The position numbers and the translations under genes are program-made. Of a stretch of DNA of 64,000 nucleotides, positions 58,375 through 64,000 are shown piece after piece. This DNA comes from Tomocerus qinae (lineage: Eukaryota > Arthropoda > Collembola > Entomobryomorpha > Tomoceridae): assembly GCA_020055645.1 (NCBI GenBank), contig CM034549.1, forward strand, positions 248,001 through 312,000, written 5' to 3'. Positions within the stretch are counted from its first letter, which is position 1, and the number at the start of each line of letters is the position of its first letter. The notes under the pieces were generated by a model. The model was not told the origin of the DNA. It did no database searches and saw only the letters and a list, made by a program, of their open reading frames with translations.

Positions 58375-58925
58375 TACGGGGAGAAACTGCAAAGCATTCA
58401 GCGCATTGCCCGAAGGGCAATGTGTGGGTTTCACCCCTATTATGCATTCGTCACGTTGGCTAAAATTTTTGAAGAGAGATTGCTCGTAAACTGGTAATTT
58501 CTGGGACATAATGCAAGATACCGAAAACGTAAAGCATCTCTTTGCGGGGTGCGCTCTAATTTGAAATCAACTGTCCGGGTTCAACTTTAGCCGTAGGAAC
58601 CGGAAGAATGAATTTTAAAATTGTTTGGTATCTCCTTGGCGACTTGGTACAATGCATCATAGTCATAGTCAATTGGTCACTGGATGGATTGTATGGACTA
58701 GGAATACACATTGTAACTTTCCATTTCCTAATTCAATCTCCGTAGATACGGAGTACTGATTGCACTAGCATTTGCAGGCATAATCTCAATAATAATAATA
58801 ATGTCGCATTAAAAGATGCATTATTCCTGTTACGTAGCATTACCATTCTCATTTCCATTCGATATCAGAATGATTTAAGGATCATTATTAAAATAAAAAT
58901 TGACACTGTTTCACTCTATTGCCGC
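58375..58925. mobile_element. Family L outer-arm segment
   Basis: It matches 61089-61575: ATACGGGGAGAAACTGC, CATTGCCCGAAGGGCAATG, CCAGTTTACGAGC-type sequence in inverse, and AATCTCCGTAGATACGGAGT. It appears to interrupt the interior of family L copy 2, whose GGTTTTGATTTT phrase precedes it and resumes near 60245. Confidence 0.6.
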
Positions 58926-58931
58926 TACTTT

Positions 58932-59865
58932 TTAGCTCGCCTGAATAAGGCAGCTTATAGAACCGTATTGTCTGTCCGTCCGTCCGTCCGTCCGTCCGTC
59001 CGGACGCACGATAACTTTCGAACGCATTGACCGAAGTTGACCAAATTACGCATAAACAATGCCTATGGACTGGGGACGAACCCTATTGATTTTGGGTCAA
59101 ATCGGTCCATAAGTTGCTGAGATACCGCGCGCTCACTTTGTCTTTATTTGATAGTCAAAGCAGAAAATGGGCCATAAAAATTTCAATTGTGTTTCCTATT
59201 AATTGTTAGCGGGATAGTATAAAATATTTAACTCCGCTTCTACCAAATTTAAGATTTTATAATAACGTAAATGAAACTGCAAAATACGCATTATAGGATG
59301 AAAATAAATCAATTTCGAATTTATATTCAAATTGATAGTCAAATTCCTTTTTTCGATTTCCTTTTAATTTTGATAGTCATTATTAACCGACTTTAAATTT
59401 TTGTTGATTTTAATACTCATAATCAATCAAAGTTGAATATCTGTTGATTTTCATAGTCAACATTAATGTACTTTGATTTTCTGTTGATTTTCATAGTCAA
59501 CATTAATGTGCTTTGATTTTCTGTTGATTTTCATAGTCAACATTAATGTACTTTGATTTTCGGTTGATTTTCATAGTCAACATTAATCAATATTGATTTT
59601 CTGTTAATTTAATAGTCAACATTAATCAATTTAGATTTTTTATTGATTTTTCAAATAATATAGCTTCGTTTCCTTATAATATCAATGTCTGAATTTTTAA
59701 TATGTCGTAGCTACATATTTAAAGACTCATTTCCGAAAGTTAGATCAAAATCAGTGCGCTCGGTTTTGTTTTACGTGCGAGTACTTTTCATCTACCAAAA
59801 TGTGTACACGGTAACCTTTACTCAGGCGAGCTTCTGTTACGGCTTGCTGTAGGTTTTATATCCAT
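58932..59865 (+). mobile_element. Helentron-like non-autonomous element 2 with central minisatellite
   Basis: It has the same ends as 51554-52055: AGCTCGCCTGAATAAGGCAG, a longer (GTCC)n block at 58972-59004, then ACGATAACTTTCGAACGCAT; right end CAGGCGAGCTTCTGTTACGG. The core contains a 40-bp minisatellite. The layout (microsatellite near the start, subterminal inverted repeats, central tandem array) is that of DINE-1-like elements. Confidence 0.6.
59400..59640. repeat. 40-bp minisatellite, about five to six copies
   Basis: The unit contains CATTAATGTACTTTG, ATTTTCTGTTGATTTTC and ATAGTCAA. It is the central tandem array of the element at 58932-59865. Confidence 0.9.
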
Positions 59866-60099
59866 TTCTACATGGTTTTTTTTTCTACTACTTTCACTCA
59901 AAGCAAGGTTATTAGTTGAACATTTGATTGTACACTATTCATTTGTCCGTTTAGATAAATCTGCAAGTCCATAGAGAGAAATCGTCTGCTTAATATTACA
60001 ACGTAACAAGACATTTTATCATGGCTGCTACAAAGTAACAAGCTATTTTATCATGACTGCGTGAATGTAACAAACCACATCTCCTTATACAGTGGTTTG

Positions 60100-60607
60100 T
60101 TACATTGTATTGAGGATGTTTATGCTACGCCATAGATGTAGAAGCTGCGTGATAGTGAGTGAAGGGATGCTTATGACAATGGCCAGTGGCAAAATTGATT
60201 ACATTAGGATGACATAAACGAAAATGATACGACAATTTAACCTGGTTTTGATTTTCAGAAAATAACTTTGAGTCGTTTGAATTACTGAGCGAATACAATG
60301 TTGTATTGACGATTGCAAAGGTGTTCCCACAGAACACTAAAAGCAGCTTTGACTGGTGTTCCCTTTTTCTAAAATATTTTCCATCCCCGCTTTAGGAGTG
60401 GAATTACTAATTTTGTCCTATAAATTGCCCTGTCTTTCGAAGAGTTAGCTGCAAGTGAATTAGCTGTAAACGCACGGACAGACTTTTTGAAGAAAATTTT
60501 AAAATACGAGTTTGATTTATATCTTGGTATCTAAATCATGCCTTGTTTTCGAATTTTTCTGGTATTCTCACCGTATATTTTTCCAGGTTTTTACCTGTTA
60601 TATTTAA
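60100..60607. mobile_element. Family L, copy 2, right part
   Basis: It is the inverse of the family L interior and inner left arm at 7722-8100 (CAAAGGTGTTCCCAC, TATTTTCCATCCCCGCTT, ACGCACGGACAGACTTTTTG). It pairs with 57890-58066 as the opposing arm. Confidence 0.65.
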
Positions 60608-60803
60608 TAACTTTCGGTGTACAATCAAATCAATAGGATTAATTTGATTAATTAAGGGGCTCATTGGAAATATTCCATAGAAAATAAAGTTTTAAAACTT
60701 ATATTTTAGGAAGCCTAGTGTATCTGTACTAATCTGTCTAATCAATCGCTAAAATTTACCATTTTACCATTAAATGCATTTTTACCATTAAGTGCATTTT
60801 TAT

Positions 60804-61165
60804 ACGGGGAGAAACTGCAAAGCATACATAGGCAGCTCTGTCGTACTCTTAAGAAGAGATGTAGGGTTTGGAGCGGATCGCGCCATTTTTATTAGTAGAG
60901 GAGTACCATGGTGCTCACCACCAACTACCCTGACTGCCCAGAGTTCCATGGTGCTCCTCTACTGATAAAAATGGCGCGATCCGCTCCAAACCCTACATCT
61001 CTTCTTAAGAGTACGGCAGAGCTGCCCATGTATGCTGCAAAGCAGACAGCGCATTGCCCGAAGGGCAATGTGTGGTTTCACCACTTATTATACGGGGAGA
61101 AACTGCAAAGCAGACAGCGCATTGCCCGAAGGGCAATGTGTGGTTTCACCATTTATACTGCATTT
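60804..61165. repeat. Tandem family L terminal unit (~65 bp)
   Basis: The unit ATACGGGGAGAAACTGCAAA plus a CATTGCCCGAAGGGCAATG hairpin and TGTGGTTTCACC is repeated in tandem. The first unit is split by the 210-bp palindrome at 60825-61034, while the second, starting at about 61090, is unsplit. Confidence 0.75.
60825..61034. mobile_element. 210-bp palindromic MITE with 9-10 bp TSD
   Basis: CTGCAAAGCA is present at 60815-60824 and 61035-61044, and only once in the neighbouring unit at 61101. The element runs TACATAGGCAGCTC to GAGCTGCCCATGTATG, with arms of about 90 bp. A 9-10 bp duplication is in the Mutator range. Non-coding. Confidence 0.8.
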
Positions 61166-62452
61166 AACTGAAGGGTCAAAATCTATTGACACCGATTGCT
61201 CGTAAACTGGTAATTTCTGCGAAATAATGCAAGATACCGAAAACGTAGAGCCATTTTCTGCGGGGTGTGCATTAATTTGAAATCAGCTGTCCGGTTTCAA
61301 CTTTAGCCGTAGGAACCGAAAGAATGAATTTTGAAATTGTTTGGTCACCAATTTATCTCCTTGGCTACTTGGTACAATGCATCATAGTCATAGTCATTGG
61401 GTATACTGGAAAGACTCATGGAACTAGGAATACACAGTGAAACATTCCATTTCCTAATTCAATCTCCGTAGATACGGAGTACGTAGTGCACTGAATTGGC
61501 TCATTGGCTGGCATCATCCAATAATGATAATAATATCGGATTTAAAAATGCATTTATTCCTATTACGTAGTATTCCCATTCCCAATAATCCCAGTTACAT
61601 TCACATCTCAATGCAAATACCGAGTACTGAGAACAATTCCAGGGATGGAAAATATATTAGGCTTGAGGGTACTTACAGGGATCGTAACAAATAAACAATA
61701 AGGAAAATTTCAGGGATAAAAAAATATCGTTGAGTGCGATTCCAGGCACCGAAAATGTCTAATTGTAATTGGCATGCATATCTATAATGCTCATTATTAC
61801 TATATAAAAATACAAACATATACGCTTTACTGGCTACTGTTTTACTAACTACGAGAATACCAACTATTTTATCTCCCTCAAGCGGGGGTTTGGGGGCGGC
61901 AGCCTCCAATAAAAAATAATATATTATCACATACCAATATAATATATTATTAATAATTTTGCGAAAATAACAAATTTATAAAGATCAAATAGCATATTAT
62001 GTGTCGTTTTTCCATAAACGTAAAATTTACAATATAACCTAGGCAGTGATAAATATTTCGGAAATGACAACTTTACTCGAGTACTGTACATTGTCATGCA
62101 TGGTATTGATACCTTCCCCTTAATTAATTTCTAAATATTCATAATCTAGTTAAATCTTTCGTAGTTATATGATTGTTACAACCAGATATATCAAGAAAAG
62201 CAATAAAATAAAAATTACAGGTTAAAAACCTGGAGAAATATACGGGGAGAAGGCCGGAAAAACTCGAAAACAAGATATAATTTAGATGACACGATATAAT
62301 TACAGCTCGTAATTTTAAAATTTTCTTCAAAAAAATCTTCCAGTGCTTTTACCGCTAATTCACTTACAACTCTCTTCGAAAAACAGCATTTTAAAGAACA
62401 AAAACACAATAGTTATTCAATTAACTCCTGAAGCGGGGATGGAAAATATTTT
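61089..62452. mobile_element. Family L, copy 3, one arm (interrupted by a LINE)
   Basis: It is the inverse of 8686-9985 over about 1.3 kb, and then of the family L interior up to GCGGGGATGGAAAATATTTT. There the match to 7940-7975 and 60380 stops and LINE sequence begins. Confidence 0.75.
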
Positions 62453-64000
62453 CCACAATTCAAAGCACTACTACATAACGATACCAAAGAATATGTCAAT
62501 CATATAGTTGACAAGCTAGGGCCTACTAAAGGTCTCAAGTCACTTGTCGATATCAAACCACAAAATAGTAATAAGGTTACACTACCAGCTGAAGACATAA
62601 ATGATTACTTTATTAGTATCAGTAGTTACAACCCTACAATTACATACCCAAAACTACCTGACACTTTTATAAATATTCCAAACACACAATATTGTTTTAA
62701 AGTTACTACTATTAACTCAACCAGTTTATTTAAAGCATGGAATTGCCTCAAAAATACGAAAGGTACATTGTGTGATGGTATGGGTATATCGGCGGTCATG
62801 TTAAGTTATATGATTTCATCTCCTAATGTGTATTTAGAATTACTTGATATCATAAATAAGTGTCTGATTAGTGGTTATATACCAGATATCTTAAAAATTT
62901 CTAAGATTCTGCCCTCACCTAAATTACCAACTGTAACCTTACCCAAAGACCTACGTCCTATTAGTAATCAACCTATTCTCTTAAAACTAATGGAAAAGTG
63001 TGTTTGTATTGATTTAACAAAATATTTAAATGATAATGATATTTTGTGTAATCAACAATTTGGTTTTAGGGCTAAACATTCCACAGTTCATGCACAGGTA
63101 GCACTGACTGATTTTCTGTATAGTAGTATTGATAATGGAGATGTCTGTCTTCTGTTATCACTAAATTTAAGTAAAGCTTTTGATAAGGTTTGTAGGGAAC
63201 TTCTTATAAATAAACTCCAATTTTATGGTATTGACCCACACTGGTTTATGTCTTATCTAGAAAATAGGGGCCAGTTTGTGTATGTGGATAATGACAACAT
63301 TTCAGATATTGGGTACACTACTCGAGGAGTTCCACAAGGAAGTATATTAGGACCAGTATTGTTTTCTATATATATAAATGACTTGCCTTTAGTGATACAA
63401 AATAGTATAAGTATTTTATTTGCTGACGATACTACCATGGCTATTGCTGGCCCTCCTAACAATATAGCAGCACTTCTTGAAAAGATTGAACAAGATATGC
63501 TGAGTGTATTAGACTGGATGGTTAGTAATAGAATGGAACTTAATGTAGAAATAACCCAATTTATGGTTGTAGGCAGACCTCACATTGTTAATTCTCTAGG
63601 TCCCCTTGGCTTTACTCTTCATGAAACCACTATACAATCGGTCAATAAAATTAAGTGTCTAGGTTTAATAATTGACTCAAGTCTTCAATGGACTACCGAA
63701 ACTAGTAGCATAAGTCGTAAATGTAATTCTCTTTTATGGTCAATGTATCCATTACAACCATATTTATCTGTTTTAAATCGTAAAGCTGTTATTAACGAGA
63801 AGGTCATGCCCATCATTAGATATATGTGTGTTGTATGGGGCACTGCTCCTAAGTTTAATATTAATTTACTTGATAAACTTATAAGACGATTAGGCCGTTT
63901 TGTACTAGGATATAATAAGTATGATTCGGTTAAGTTAGAAATTACTAAGCAACTCAAATGGCTATTTCCTGATAACTTGTATCTACTAGAAGTACTTAAA
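62453..64000 (+). pseudogene. LINE ORF2 reverse transcriptase, 5'-truncated, runs off the window
   Basis: The frame is open from 62432 to the window edge (523 codons) without a stop. RT motifs in order: LPKDLRPISN, QQFGFRAKHST, NLSKAFDKV, RGVPQGSILGPVLF, FADDT (63419-63433) and CLGLIIDSSLQW. The end (IRRLGRFVLGYNKYDS, then WLFP) corresponds to the region seen in the LINE tail at 37590. The copy begins abruptly inside family L, with no endonuclease domain, so it is 5'-truncated. Motif A reads SLNLSKAFD where LINEs have an Asp in place of the first Asn (63164-63166), a position needed for catalysis, so the enzyme is probably dead although the frame is open. Confidence 0.88.

Overview
This is AT-rich eukaryotic DNA, almost certainly from an arthropod. 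The one host gene that can be recognised is the 5' part of an arthropod hemocyanin/phenoloxidase-family gene. It has three exons on the + strand (47564-47945, 50367-50575, 55443-55633) whose splice phases fit, and it runs off the right edge. Nearly everything else is transposable-element (TE) sequence, tandem repeat or featureless AT-rich DNA. No rRNA, tRNA gene, CRISPR array or prokaryotic feature was seen.

Layout. 1-4740: unique DNA, then four consecutive foldback (long inverted repeat) elements; the third is a 2.3 kb palindrome carrying a TTAA-flanked insertion. 4740-7720: mostly featureless, with a hAT-type MITE bounded by a perfect 8-bp target-site duplication (TSD). 7720-9985: a long-TIR element (family L) with a 1.3 kb right arm. 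9985-16440: two more foldbacks (one with a 19-bp minisatellite in its loop) and copy A of a 1.16 kb element with perfect 8-bp TSDs. 16440-18810: a probable Helentron relic with a (GTCY)n block, long tandem arrays and a frameshifted endonuclease fragment. 19619-29123: a foldback element with 9-bp TSDs whose right arm was hit twice, by copy B of the 1.2 kb element and by a complete BEL/Pao LTR retrotransposon that still has a 1779-residue open reading frame. 29124-47000: repeat fragments, several minisatellites (one of about 1.5 kb), a LINE 3' end, a hAT nested inside a hAT, and further foldbacks. 47564-55633: the hemocyanin-family gene with TE-filled introns. 55634-64000: palindromes, two more copies of family L (one carrying a tRNA-derived SINE-like insertion with a 14-bp TSD), a Helentron-like non-autonomous element, and a 5'-truncated LINE reverse transcriptase running off the right edge.

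How it fits together. The TEs can be layered in time, because the intact opposite arm of a foldback, or a second copy of a repeat, gives the unoccupied site for several insertions. The BEL/Pao element (LTRs indistinguishable by eye, open frame, perfect TSD) looks youngest. The LINE and Helentron coding pieces are truncated, frameshifted or lack a catalytic residue. The hemocyanin-family gene has a signal peptide and the three copper-A histidines, so it probably encodes a secreted copper protein. Its remaining exons, including copper B, must lie beyond the window.

No wholly new system is claimed. The unusual features are the density of foldback elements, the reconstructable three-layer nest, the SINE-like and 8-bp-TSD families that I cannot name, and a GC-rich hairpin motif shared by unrelated repeats.
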